Shown here: positions 1 through 8,767 of the stretch, piece after piece
Layout of the letters: each line of letters opens with the position of its first letter
Position numbering within the stretch: position 1 is the stretch's first letter
Assembly (NCBI RefSeq): GCF_900119365.1
Contig: NZ_FPJO01000018.1
Coordinates: 62,001 to 126,000 of the forward strand
Length of the DNA: 64,000 nt
Reading direction: 5' to 3'
DNA from: Streptomyces atratus
Lineage (GTDB): Bacteria > Actinomycetota > Actinomycetes > Streptomycetales > Streptomycetaceae
Made by a program: the position numbers and the translations under genes
Notes under the pieces: model-generated
Told to the model about the DNA's origin: nothing
Seen by the model: only the letters and a program-made list of their open reading frames with translations
Database searches by the model: none

Positions 1-1138
1 TGGCCAGGAATGTCGGAGCGCGGCCGTAGGACTTCATTCCGACCAGGTAGATGCCGGGTTCGGGGTGCGAGAGCTCGCGGTGGCCATGCGGGTAGACGGT
101 GCCGCAGGAGTGCTGGTTGGGGTCGATGAGCGGGGCCAGTGCGGTGGGGGCCTGGAGGCGTTCGTCGAGGCCGAGGCGGATCTCGGAGAGGAAGGACAGG
201 TCGGGGCGGAAGCCGGTCACCACGATGGCCTCGTCCACCGGGTCCAGGCAGTGTCCGTCCTCGCCGACCAGGATCAGTCGGCCGTCCTCGTCACGCTCGA
301 CGGCTTCGGTGCGGAAGCCGGTGACCGCGTCCGCGTGGCCGTTGTCGACTGCGGCCTTCGCGGCCAGGCCGAGGGCGCCGCGGGCGGGGAGCTGGTCGGC
401 GGTGCCGCCGCCGAAGGTGGAGCCGCTGATGCCGCGGCGCAGGATCCATACCGCGTGTGTGCCGGGCTCGTCCTTCGCGAGGTCGGCGAGGGTGGCCAGG
501 GCCGTGAACGCGGAGGAGCCGGAGCCGATGACGGCGGTGCGCCTGCCCGCGTACCGGGCGCGGACTGCCGGGTCCTTGAGGTCGGGGACACGGTAGGTGA
601 GGCGGTCGGCCGCGGTCTTCTCGCCGAGGGCGGGCAGACCGTCGGCCCCGGCCGGGCTCGGAGTGGTCCAGGTGCCGGAGGCGTCGACGACCGCGCGGGC
701 GAGGACACGCTCCTCGCCGCCGTCGGCGGTGGCGAAGTGGACGACGAAGGGCTGGGTTTCGCGGTCGGCATCGACGATGCGGTCACGGCCCGCGCGCGAG
801 ACTCCGGTGACGGTGGCGCCCAAGCGGACGCGCTCGCCCAGGACGTCGGCGAGGGGCTGCAGGTACTGCTCGGCCCAGTCCCCGCCGGTCGGGTAGGTGG
901 CCGCGTCAGGCTTGCTCCAGCCGGTCGGGGCCAGGAGCTTCTCGGCGGCCGGGTCGGTGAGCTCGCCCCAGGTGGAGAACAGCCGTACGTGCGACCAGTC
1001 GCGTACGCCGGAGGCGGCGGCCGGTCCTGCTTCCAGGACCAGCGGTTCGATGCCGCGCCCGACCAGGTGGGCGGCGGCGGCCAGCCCGGCGGGGCCGGCG
1101 CCGATGACGACGACCGGCAGGTCTGCAGTGGTGGTCAT
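1..1138 (-). CDS. FAD-dependent monooxygenase, ArsO-like (3' end outside window)
   Basis: Flavoprotein of the class B monooxygenase / thioredoxin reductase-like group. The N-terminus has a FAD-binding GAGPAG motif (about residues 12-17), and a second nucleotide-binding motif GSGSSA lies near residue 205, so two Rossmann folds are present. ATG at 1138 is the first codon of a frame that stays open to the window edge (379 codons seen); the C-terminus is missing. It is divergent from an ArsR regulator with about 104 bp between the starts. In Streptomyces arsenic islands a flavoprotein of this kind (ArsO) is often next to arsR, which suggests an arsenic role. That role is inferred from context: no arsB, acr3 or arsC is visible here. 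Confidence 0.75.
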   Translation of the reverse strand, partial: MTTTADLPVVVIGAGPAGLAAAAHLVGRGIEPLVLEAGPAAASGVRDWSHVRLFSTWGELTDPAAEKLLAPTGWSKPDAATYPTGGDWAEQYLQPLADVLGERVRLGATVTGVSRAGRDRIVDADRETQPFVVHFATADGGEERVLARAVVDASGTWTTPSPAGADGLPALGEKTAADRLTYRVPDLKDPAVRARYAGRRTAVIGSGSSAFTALATLADLAKDEPGTHAVWILRRGISGSTFGGGTADQLPARGALGLAAKAAVDNGHADAVTGFRTEAVERDEDGRLILVGEDGHCLDPVDEAIVVTGFRPDLSFLSEIRLGLDERLQAPTALAPLIDPNQHSCGTVYPHGHRELSHPEPGIYLVGMKSYGRAPTFLA

Positions 1139-1192
1139 GACGGTGATGTCCTCCGAGGTGGGTGGCCTGTCCGACAGCTGCTTCGATCACTG

Positions 1193-1223
1193 TCGATATC
1201 AGGAGCTTGGCATTGGGTATCGA
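1193..1223. promoter_or_regulatory. Candidate ArsR operator (inverted repeat)
   Basis: TCGATA at 1193-1198 and TATCGA at 1218-1223 form an inverted repeat with a 19-bp gap between the divergent flavoprotein and arsR genes. Position fits an autoregulatory ArsR site controlling both promoters; no binding evidence. Confidence 0.4.
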
Positions 1224-1242
1224 TGAGTGTCAACATAGACGC

Positions 1243-1608
1243 ATGTCGAATTCAGAACTTGTGGAGCCACCGGTCGTGGACGCGGGAGCCGTGGTGCCAT
1301 GCTGCCCGCCGATCACCGCCGGGGAGCTGTCGCAGGACGACGCGGAGAAGATGGCCGTCATGTTCAAGGCCCTGTCGGACCCGGTGCGGCTGCGCCTGTT
1401 CTCCAAGGTCGCCTCGCACCCGGGCGGCGAGGCCTGCGTCTGCGACATCTCCGACGTCGGCGTCTCCCAGCCGACCGTCTCCCACCACCTGAAGAAGCTG
1501 CGCGAGGCCGGCCTCCTCACGTCGGAGCGGCGCGGAACCTGGGTGTACTACCGGGTCGCCCCGTCCGTCGTGGCGGCCATGTCCGCCATGCTCGACCTGC
1601 GCTCCTGA
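1243..1608 (+). CDS. arsR: ArsR/SmtB-family metalloregulator
   Basis: Winged-helix repressor of 121 aa. The sequence ACVCDISDVGVSQPTVSHH carries the Cys-x-Cys-Asp metal-sensing signature at the start of the recognition region, typical of As(III)/Sb(III)-responsive ArsR, followed by the helix-turn-helix. Another cysteine pair (PCCPP) lies near residue 20. ATG 1243 is chosen; an in-frame ATG at 1162 would add 27 residues overlapping the probable operator and lacks similarity to the family. The gene is divergent from the flavoprotein and probably represses both until metalloid binds. Confidence 0.88.
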   Translation: MSNSELVEPPVVDAGAVVPCCPPITAGELSQDDAEKMAVMFKALSDPVRLRLFSKVASHPGGEACVCDISDVGVSQPTVSHHLKKLREAGLLTSERRGTWVYYRVAPSVVAAMSAMLDLRS

Positions 1609-1646
1609 CCGATGACATCGCGTAGCCGCCCGGGCGGACCGTGAGG

Positions 1647-1896
1647 TCAGACCGCTGCCCAGGGCTCGGCACGCCGGTCCGGCAGTTCCTTGTCCAGCCA
1701 TTCCTCGACGGTCCGCCGCCGAGGGTCGACGGAGTCGCTGCCGACGGCATCGGCCCAGATGTCCGCCGCCAGTTGCGGGTCGACGACCAGGCTGTCGAGG
1801 AAGGCGTCGAAGTCATCGGCGACTGCGGTGAAGACGGGCAGCCACTCTTCGATGCCCGCGAGTCGCTCGCAACCGACGGCGACCGCATCCGGTGAT
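1647..1896 (-). pseudogene. Remnant of an unrecognised acidic protein (C-terminal part)
   Basis: One minus-strand frame encodes about 82 residues with protein-like composition, rich in Asp, Glu and Trp (for example IEEWLPVFTAVADDFDAFL), ending at TGA 1647-1649. The frame has a stop just upstream and no ATG or GTG start, so it appears to be the 3' end of a gene whose 5' part is lost. The family was not recognised. The convergent arsR gene ends 38 bp away. Confidence 0.4.
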
Positions 1897-1949
1897 CACG
1901 AAATGGTCGGACTGAAGTACGGCGAGTGCGCTTTCAGTAGTCTGAAGCA

Positions 1950-3294
1950 ATGTCAGAGGATCCGACATCCCGCTCCGTGCCGGACCCGGCCTCGGTCATC
2001 CGCCGGAGGATCATCCTCTTCCGGAAGTCGGGGGACCCTCGGCATCTGACCGATCCGCGGGCGGAGGACGAGCACGCGGCGGCCATGGCCACCGCGATCC
2101 GCACCGGCCGTACCTGCGAGCCGGAATACGACATGACGACGGTGGCGGAGTTGGCCCGGTTCCGCTTCTGACGGGGCGTGGACCCAGGTCTTCCACCGGA
2201 CGGGCGACCACGCGCTCCTGGACGAGGCGATCACCTTGGCCGCCGAGGCGGAGCACGAGTTCCCGGAGCACGGGGACTTCGTCAGGAACCCGCTTTCCAC
2301 CCTCTCGTGGCTCCTCCGCATGCGGGTCGATCTCTCCGGTGATCCCGACCCCGCTGATGTCGCGGAGATGCTGCGGGTCAGCAAACGGATGATCGACGCG
2401 GTCCACCCCGGCTCCTCCGATTACGGCCTCTTCCTCCGGAACCGCGCCGTGGCGCTGACGACGGACGCCCGGGCCGGGCGGGATGCGGCCTTGCTGGACC
2501 AGGCGGTCACCGCGGCGAGGCAAGCCGTCGAGGTCACCCGGTCGGGAGACGCCCGCCGAGGTGAATGGCCGTGGTCACTGGGGCTGATCCTGGAGCAGCG
2601 CCACGGCGTCACCGGGAACCGCGCCGATCTGGAAGCCGCCCTGGCGCGCTGGCGCGAGGCCGCCCGGGATCCGTACGGCGACCCGGACATGGTCATGCGG
2701 TGCGCGGTCCACGCCGGCCTGCTCGCGGCGAAGGAGGGCGACGTCCAAGGAGCGGTCGCGGACTACGGGCTCGCGGTCCGGCACCTGCCCACGGTCGCCT
2801 GGCACGGGATGCGGACCGGGGTGCGCAGCGACACCGTTCGCAGATGGTCGGGGCTCGCCTCCGAGGCCGCCGGGGCCGCCATCGCCGCGGGACAGCCCGC
2901 GACCGCGGTCGAAATGCTCGAACAGAGCAGGTCGGTCATCTGGACCCAGGCACTGCACCTCCGCAGCGATCTCACCGATCTGGCGTGGAGCGCCGGTGCG
3001 CTGGTGAACGCCCAACTCGGCGGAGAGTACGCCTTCGTGGCCACGGCCCTCGGCACGATCCGGCACCGGGGAATGGACACGTCGCCGCCGGACACCGTCG
3101 AAGGACTCCTGTACGCGCTCCCGGAGGACCGCTGCGTCATCGACGCCCCGAGACCGGCCACCGCCTTGGGCGACACGCTGCCCGCGCCCCGTGTGTCCCC
3201 CTGGTTCGGCTACGCCCCGCTCGACCCGGCCCACTTGGCAAGCACCGACGGCGTCGTGTTCGTCAAGGACATCCCGCAGAGTCAGGGACTCTGA
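1950..3294 (+). pseudogene. Frameshifted TPR (CHAT-type) repeat protein
   Basis: Two frames together resemble the long Streptomyces proteins in which tetratricopeptide-like helices precede a CHAT protease domain. The first frame (1950-2171) encodes a 73-aa N-terminus ending in ELARFRF. A second frame, open from the stop at 2134 to 3294, continues with WTQVFHRTGDHALLDEAI and then helical repeats of the type AxLxxAVxAxRxAVE. No ATG or GTG exists at the head of the second frame; only TTG 2236 could serve. A frameshift near 2170 therefore breaks the gene. The frame ends soon after a short VVFVKD segment, so no CHAT catalytic His/Cys region is visible. Assignment to the CHAT group is from overall pattern only. 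Confidence 0.55.
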
Positions 3295-3359
3295 AGGCGT
3301 ATCTCCGCGAACACCGACGAGACCTCGCCCCGGCCGACGCGAGGCCGGCCGTAGGTGGT

Positions 3360-3694
3360 TCAGTGGGGCCCGGAGAGCAGTGCGTCGAGTTCGGGGAAGG
3401 CGATGCCTTCGGCCAGGGAGTCGTATGCGCCGGAACCGAAGAGCTCCTGCGCGGCGTGCGGCGGCGTAGGCGGCTTGTGCCACGCCCGAGCCGAGACTGA
3501 CGCGGGCCACCCCGAGGGCGCCGAGCTCGGCAACGGCCGGGGCGCCGGGGCCGGCCATGATGTTCAGCGGAACGGAGATCTCCGTCGATGACGCGGGCGC
3601 TCGCGACGTCCCAGGCGTTGGCGAGCGCGAGGGGTGCGGATGGGGTGTGCAGGGAGCGGAAGGGGTGGGCGATGTCCGGCTGTGTGATGGTCAT
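3360..3694 (-). pseudogene. Isocitrate lyase/PEP mutase-family remnant with internal deletion
   Basis: The N-terminus (FRSLHTPSAPLALANAWDVASARV) is the characteristic beginning of isocitrate lyase / phosphoenolpyruvate mutase-family proteins. About 35 codons later the sequence jumps to the family's C-terminal part (VPLNIMAGPGAPAVAELGALGV), so roughly 150 residues holding the active site are gone. A second frame change near 3445 separates the last stretch (ELFGSGAYDSLAEGIAFPELDALL), which ends at TGA 3360-3362. It cannot be functional. Confidence 0.75.
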
Positions 3695-3783
3695 GGCCGC
3701 AGTCAAACACCGGCTGCCGTCCGTCTTCCGGCAGGATTCCGGCGTGGACGTCGATCTTGATCCGGGTAGGCGGAACGCCCCGC

Positions 3784-4986
3784 CTATCTCGCCGGAGTGC
3801 CGTTCTCGGACGAGTCGACGTTCGTCGACGGGATCACGGAACAGGCCAGTGCCGCGAGGGCCGCCACACCCGATGCGAGTGCCAGGGTGCCCGGAACGGA
3901 CCAGGTCGCAAGCGGTCCGCCGGCCAACGCTCCCAGGGCGAATCCGGTGATCTTCAAACTGGCGCCGGTGGTGAAGATCTGGCCGCGCAGGTGTTCCGGG
4001 GCTTCGCGGTGGCGGACCGCGAACAAAGCGGCCAGTTGGGGTCCTTCACCGATCCCGGCCAGCAGTGCGGCCACGATCAGCACGGCCGGCCGGCCCGACG
4101 CGGTCAGGGCCAACGCGGCAGCCTGGACAAGGGCGCCGGCCCGGATGATGGTGTCGGGCGCGACCGAGCGCGGGAATCGCGCGAGTACGGCGTTGGCCGC
4201 CAGGGCGGAAATCGCCGTGCAGGCGAGCAGCATCGCGCCGCGACCGGCCCCGCCCAGGACGCGCTCGCCGAGGAGCGCGACGCAGGCCGTCAGCATGCCC
4301 TGAGCCGCACAGGAGACGGTCGAGGTGACGGTCGCCCGGGCCAGGGGCGGTCTTCTGACGGTGATCCGTATTCCGGCGGCAAGGTCGCTGACCACCGCGG
4401 CCGGCCGAGGGCCCCGACCCCGGCCGGGACGGTCGGGGAGCGACCATGCGGCGGGCAGCGCCAAGCAGACGAGCGCCGCGGAGACCACCACGGCCGTCGG
4501 GGCTCCCAGCATCTGCGCCACTCCGCCGGCGAGAGCCGGACCGGCCAGGCCCGCCGCACCGAACGTCATGGCGTCGAGGGCGTTCGCCCGGGGCAGGCGG
4601 TCACCCGGCACCACGCGGGGCAGCTGGGCCGTCCATCCGCCCGACAGGGCCGGCCCCAGCATCCCTGTACACACTGCGATCAGAATGGTGACGGCGAACG
4701 GCAGGCGGCCGAGCCCCACGAGGATCAGCCCCAGGCCGGCCGCGTACAGGACGAGGGCTCCGGCCAGCAGGCGGCCCGGCCGTCCTGTTCTGTCGAGGAG
4801 CGCCCCGAGCACCGGCCCGCCGACCGCGGCGGAGATCGTGATGCCCGCGAGCAGTGACGACGCGTCCGTGGCCGAGCCGGCCAGTGCGAATCCTGCCAGC
4901 ATCAGCGCCGGGCCCGACATCTCGTCCCCGGCGCGGGCTGCCACGGCTCCGGCCAGATAGAGGTGGAGTGAGTAACGCCTTTTCAT
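3784..4986 (-). CDS. MFS transporter
   Basis: About 400 aa with roughly twelve hydrophobic segments and the major facilitator loop signature between segments 2 and 3 (GALLDRTGRPGR, near residue 60). Probably an efflux carrier in the cytoplasmic membrane; the substrate is unknown. Start ATG 4986 is chosen because it begins directly with the MKRRYSLHLYLAGAV leader; a TTG at 5013 would add nine residues and overlap the inverted repeat at 4996-5009. It is divergent from a CGNR zinc-finger regulator gene, an arrangement common for an exporter and its own regulator. Confidence 0.85.
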   Translation of the reverse strand: MKRRYSLHLYLAGAVAARAGDEMSGPALMLAGFALAGSATDASSLLAGITISAAVGGPVLGALLDRTGRPGRLLAGALVLYAAGLGLILVGLGRLPFAVTILIAVCTGMLGPALSGGWTAQLPRVVPGDRLPRANALDAMTFGAAGLAGPALAGGVAQMLGAPTAVVVSAALVCLALPAAWSLPDRPGRGRGPRPAAVVSDLAAGIRITVRRPPLARATVTSTVSCAAQGMLTACVALLGERVLGGAGRGAMLLACTAISALAANAVLARFPRSVAPDTIIRAGALVQAAALALTASGRPAVLIVAALLAGIGEGPQLAALFAVRHREAPEHLRGQIFTTGASLKITGFALGALAGGPLATWSVPGTLALASGVAALAALACSVIPSTNVDSSENGTPAR

Positions 4987-4995
4987 GAGCGAGAC

Positions 4996-5009
4996 GTTAC
5001 GGAGGTAAC
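4996..5009. promoter_or_regulatory. Inverted repeat GTTAC-N4-GTAAC between MFS and CGNR genes
   Basis: GTTAC (4996-5000), GGAG, GTAAC (5005-5009) is a perfect 5-bp inverted repeat in the 38-bp divergent intergenic region, ten bases from the MFS start and sixteen from the regulator start. A further GTTAC occurs at the start of the regulator coding sequence (5029-5033). Likely operator for the CGNR protein. Confidence 0.5.
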
Positions 5010-5024
5010 TCAAACATCAGCAAT

Positions 5025-5621
5025 ATGCGTTACATTCCCTGGGTGCCTTCCAACATCGACAACTGGTCCACCCGGCACTCCGTGCTGACCATGGCCGGGC
5101 GGACCGCCGCTCTGATCAACGTTCTCGACGACGACCCTCCCGACCCGGACAAGGTCGCCGATGTGCTTCGTGCCTACGGCGAACCGGACCCCATCGACCT
5201 CACCACTCACGATGTCGCCGGGATGCGTGCGGCTGCCGCCCTGCTGCGGGAGGTCTTCACCGCCGAGAGTACCGACGGTGCCGCCGCCGCTCTCAATCGC
5301 CTCCTGCAGGAGCACACCGGACCGCTCCGCCTGACGTCGCACGGCGGAAGCACCCCCTGGCACCCCCACCTCGACGACGATGACAACGCCCCCTGGGACG
5401 AGTGGCTCCTCGCCTCGTCGTGCATCGCCCTGACCGTCCTCATCTGGGACCACCAGCGTCCGCCCGGCAGGATCTGTTCGTCGCCCGGCTGCCGGATCGT
5501 CTTCATCACCCAGGGCAGCGGCCCGGAGCGCCGCTACTGCTCCCGCCGATGCGCGACCCGCGAACGGGTCGCGGCCCACCGACGTTCCCGCTCCGCCGCG
5601 CAGTCGGGCCGGCCCGAGTAG
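5025..5621 (+). CDS. CGNR zinc-finger (ABATE-type) transcriptional regulator
   Basis: 198 aa. The C-terminus carries the CGNR zinc-finger pattern: Cys-x4-Cys (CSSPGC, near residue 150), then YCSRRCATRERVAAHRR, with a CATR variant of the CGNR tetrad. The N-terminal portion is the ligand-sensing ABATE-type region of this family. Members are stress- or drug-responsive regulators often divergent from a transporter, as here. ATG 5025 has no obvious Shine-Dalgarno at normal distance (GGAGG lies 19 nt upstream), so translation may be from a very short leader. Confidence 0.82.
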   Translation: MRYIPWVPSNIDNWSTRHSVLTMAGRTAALINVLDDDPPDPDKVADVLRAYGEPDPIDLTTHDVAGMRAAAALLREVFTAESTDGAAAALNRLLQEHTGPLRLTSHGGSTPWHPHLDDDDNAPWDEWLLASSCIALTVLIWDHQRPPGRICSSPGCRIVFITQGSGPERRYCSRRCATRERVAAHRRSRSAAQSGRPE

Positions 5622-5645
5622 GGCGCACACCGACCATGGCCGGCA

Positions 5646-5921
5646 CGGAACTTCACCAACACCCTTTGGTTCAACCGCGACAAGGCCACCGCAGCCTGGC
5701 GGCACCACCTGGGCTCCTCCCCCGCCTCGCCGTACGCGGCACCGGCTCGGGCCGACGATCTGTCGGGCCTGCCACCCGCCTGCATCGCCAGCGCGGAGTT
5801 CTGCCCGAACCGCGACAAGAACATCGAATACGCGCTGACGGCTCTGTACCGGGAAGCGATGTGCGGCAGCGCAAAGGCCCAGGTCAAGAATGCCGCACAG
5901 GACCCGGCGTCCGACCGGTAG
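5646..5921 (+). pseudogene. Alpha/beta hydrolase (lipase/esterase) remnant
   Basis: One frame reads NFTNTLWFNRDKATAAWRHH, SPYAAPARADDLSGLPPACI and AEFCPNRDKNIEYA, matching the C-terminal region of hormone-sensitive-lipase-like alpha/beta hydrolases (the segment that carries the acid residue after SGLPPA). The nucleophile Gly-x-Ser-x-Gly region and the start are absent, and after about residue 75 the sequence no longer follows the family before stopping at TAG 5919-5921. An isolated fragment between an intact regulator and a serine hydrolase. Confidence 0.6.
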
Positions 5922-6090
5922 GCCCAGAGCGCCGCGTGCTCGGGGGCATTCTCGGCGGCGGTGCCCGGTCCCGGGGGTTAGCCCTACCTGGAGCCCGCCG
6001 GGTAGCAGGATCGTCCCGGGCGGTCGCATCCGGAAATGCTGGTTCCGGCACATACCGCCGGTTTCCCATCGTTTCCACAGGAGTTGGCTC

Positions 6091-7254
6091 GTGCGTGAGC
6101 AGGCATGGCAGAGGGTTCGTTCTTCCGGGCAGCGGCGGGGCGGCCGGCGCAGAGCCGCGGCCGCGATGGTCGTGGGCGTCATGACGGTGGGTGTACTGGC
6201 ATCGCCCGCGGCGTCCGCGGCCCCCAGGCCGGGCACCGTCCAGCAGGGCCTGAACGCACTGCTGCACTCCGATGGCCTGCCCGCCGCGCTGGCGAGCGTC
6301 ACGGACCGTGCGGGACATACCCGTACCTACACCGCAGGGGTCGGCGATCTGGCCACCGGCTCGAAGGTGCCCAGGGACGGGCAGGTGCGGATCGGCAGCA
6401 ACACCAAGACGTTCACCGCGGTGGTCGTGCTGCAACTGGTCGGTGAGGGGAAGATCCGCCTCGACGCGCCGGTCGACACCTATCTGCCGGGGCTCGTACG
6501 CGGGGAGGGCATCGACGGACGCCACATCACCGTCCGCCAGCTCCTCCAGCACACCAGCGGACTCCCCAACTACAGCAACTACCTCGGCGCCGAAGTCCGT
6601 TACTTCGCACCCCGCGAGCTTCTCGGCATCGCTCTCCAGCACAAGGCCGACTTCGACCCCGGGGAGGGCTGGAAGTACAGCAACACGAACTACGTACTGG
6701 CCGGGCTGATCGTCGAGAAGGTCACGCGCCACCCTCTCTCCAGGGAGATGGACCGGCGCATCATCAAGCGCATCGGGCTGCACCACACCTACTTCCCCGC
6801 CCCGGGCGACGCGACCATCCGCGAGGCCCATCCCAAGGGCTACTACCGGGATTCGGCCGACGCGCCGCTGGTCGACGTGACGGAGATCGACCCCTCCTGG
6901 GGGTGGGCCGCAGGTCAGCTGGTCTCCACCGACTCCGACCTCAACCGGTTCTTCACCGCGCTCCTGTCCGGCGACCTCCTCCAGGAAGCCCAGCTCACCC
7001 AGATGCGCACCGGCACCGAACCCGCCGGCGCCACCTTCGGCCCCGGCGCCCGCTACGGACTGGGGCTCGTGAGCAAGCCACTGCCGTGCGGCGGGCTCTA
7101 CTGGGGCCACGGCGGCAGCTTCCCGGGATACGAGACCAGGGGCGGCGCCACCGACGACGGCCGCGCCGCCAACGTCGCGGTGACCATGCAGCTGACCGAC
7201 GAGGCGGCCAGGCAGCGTGTCGACCATGTCGTGGACACGGCCCTGTGCCGCTGA
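6091..7254 (+). CDS. Secreted serine hydrolase, class C beta-lactamase / DD-peptidase family
   Basis: 387 aa serine hydrolase of the penicillin-binding-protein-like fold. The signal peptide is clear: arginine-rich start, hydrophobic core AAAAMVVGVMTVGVLA, and ASAA cleavage near residue 43. The Ser-x-x-Lys nucleophile motif is SNTK (near residue 105), the Tyr-x-Asn motif is YSN (near residue 195), and the third motif is HGG (near residue 345). Role is probably D-alanyl-D-alanine carboxypeptidase or esterase outside the membrane. GTG 6091 is chosen because CAGGAG sits 8 nt upstream and the signal peptide begins right after; the longer frame upstream has no family features. Confidence 0.85.
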   Translation: MREQAWQRVRSSGQRRGGRRRAAAAMVVGVMTVGVLASPAASAAPRPGTVQQGLNALLHSDGLPAALASVTDRAGHTRTYTAGVGDLATGSKVPRDGQVRIGSNTKTFTAVVVLQLVGEGKIRLDAPVDTYLPGLVRGEGIDGRHITVRQLLQHTSGLPNYSNYLGAEVRYFAPRELLGIALQHKADFDPGEGWKYSNTNYVLAGLIVEKVTRHPLSREMDRRIIKRIGLHHTYFPAPGDATIREAHPKGYYRDSADAPLVDVTEIDPSWGWAAGQLVSTDSDLNRFFTALLSGDLLQEAQLTQMRTGTEPAGATFGPGARYGLGLVSKPLPCGGLYWGHGGSFPGYETRGGATDDGRAANVAVTMQLTDEAARQRVDHVVDTALCR

Positions 7255-7392
7255 GCCACGCCTGACAGCGGTCCGCACCGGCCGGGCGCGCTTGCCGGCG
7301 TCTCATGACGCCTGCAATGCGCGCACCGGCGGCGTGCTGGTGGGCGCGCCCGCCAACGGCCGGTCGCGGAAGTGCCCCGGAGTACGCGCGCT

Positions 7393-7905
7393 TCAGTCCC
7401 TCCCTGCTCGGGTCAGGGCGTCCTCGGCCTGGGCGGCCGGCGCGGCAACGAGACCGGCTGCCGGTGGCACGTCATTGGCGAGGTCGACGCCCTCGCCCGC
7501 CCACACCGGCAGCGGCGGCACTTCGCCTCGGACCACATCGGCCTGATAGGCATGCCGCGCCTCCGGGTCGGCAGCGAGCTCTGCTTCCCTGCCTCGCCAG
7601 CGGTCGAGTCAGGGATGGTCGAGGGTGCGAGCCGTGTACTTCGCCGCCGGCCGTCCCGCTCCCCTGGCGATGTCGAGGACGCCGCTGCGTTCCGTGTCCT
7701 GCCCGCGACCGCTGACGATCGCCTCGGCGGTCGCGGGATCGGCCAGGGACTCGGCCGTGGCCTGGAATCGGGTGCCGATGAGTGCATCGGCGGCCCCCAG
7801 TGCCAGGGCGGCTGCCACGCCGCGGTCGTCGGCGATCCCACCGGCCGCCAGGTCCGCCGGCCGACCCTCCCATGGGCGCAAGGGCGATCGGGGGGTCGCA
7901 CACCG
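7393..7905 (-). pseudogene. Nitronate monooxygenase remnant (C-terminal, frameshifted)
   Basis: One frame encodes DLAAGGIADDRGVAAALALG and ALIGTRFQATAESLADPAT, the FMN-phosphate-binding part of nitronate monooxygenases of the NPD group. After ARTLDHP (near 7610) the frame changes and continues as RHAYQADVVRGEVPPLPVWA down to TGA 7393-7395, the normal end of the family. The N-terminal two thirds, including the catalytic His region, is missing. Broken by 5' loss and at least one frameshift. Confidence 0.72.
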
Positions 7906-8071
7906 AACATCTTCGTGGACGCAGTCGACAACGCCATGACCGCCGTCCTCGCCCGTGTCGGCTCTCTGAAACATCAGCCAGGAAAACGGCCCCGTGTCGG
8001 GGGGACTGCCCCGTCCCGAAGGCTCTCGTCCCTTGCCCCGGACCCGTAGCCCCTGCCGCGTCAGTCGGACA

Positions 8072-8722
8072 CTACTCGGACCAGGCCGCGTTCCGTCCGG
8101 CCGCCGAAGCGAAGCCGAGCCACGTGTGCCGGTTCCCCGCCCAACACCAGCCCACCTTCGGCGCGTTACGGTTCTCCCGGCCATCGCGCCCGGTCCCGTT
8201 GCTGATCCACAGTGCTGGGGTTCGCGCGTCGAGCGTTCCGTTGTCCTTCCGCAGGCGGGAGCCGATGGTCATGAAGCAGCGGCCGCGTTCAAGTGCCGCC
8301 GGCTGCTGGAGCACCCAGTGCATGCCCTCGACCAGGAGCAAGGGAGTGCGGCCTCCTTCGGCGATGGCGGGCAGCGCCTCGTGAGGGCTCCAGTTCGCCA
8401 TGTCATCGCCTCGGTCGATGCCTTCCACTGCATAGAACGGCTCGTCGGGCACCTTCGTGGACTCGATGGGCGAGAACTGATCGATGTCGGGCATGTCGAC
8501 CACGACGAACCCCGGCTTCCCCTGATGCCGGAGCAGCGGCGCGAGGGCCGACGCCGGGACTCTGTCCGGGTGGACGACAAGAAGGCCGGCACGAGCCTCG
8601 GCCTTCGCGGCCGTCGAGCGCAGCTCGGCGGGCCGGAAGCCTCCGAGCTCATGAACTCCGAGCTCGATGAGTCGCTCTGCCTGGTCGGCGATTGAGGGCA
8701 GAGTGTGCGATTCGGCTGGCAT
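8072..8722 (-). CDS. DUF5701 family protein
   Basis: 216 aa, matching the actinobacterial DUF5701 family in its conserved block FVVVDMPDIDQF followed by PDEPFYAVEGIDRGDDMANWSP; function unknown. No signal peptide or membrane segment is seen, so it is probably cytoplasmic. ATG 8722 (MPAESHTLP) is chosen over a start ten codons upstream since the extension is not family-like. Neighbours on both sides are decayed genes, so context gives no clue to its role. Confidence 0.78.
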   Translation of the reverse strand: MPAESHTLPSIADQAERLIELGVHELGGFRPAELRSTAAKAEARAGLLVVHPDRVPASALAPLLRHQGKPGFVVVDMPDIDQFSPIESTKVPDEPFYAVEGIDRGDDMANWSPHEALPAIAEGGRTPLLLVEGMHWVLQQPAALERGRCFMTIGSRLRKDNGTLDARTPALWISNGTGRDGRENRNAPKVGWCWAGNRHTWLGFASAAGRNAAWSE

Positions 8723-8767
8723 GCGACTCCTTGAGACGTCGAAGCAGGACAAGTTGAACGTGCCCGC

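Noticed and set aside
65..1492. Long plus-strand reading frame antisense to the flavoprotein gene
   Set aside because: High-GC antisense shadow; the minus-strand frame carries clear FAD-binding motifs, whereas this frame is Gly/Arg/Ala-rich without any domain.
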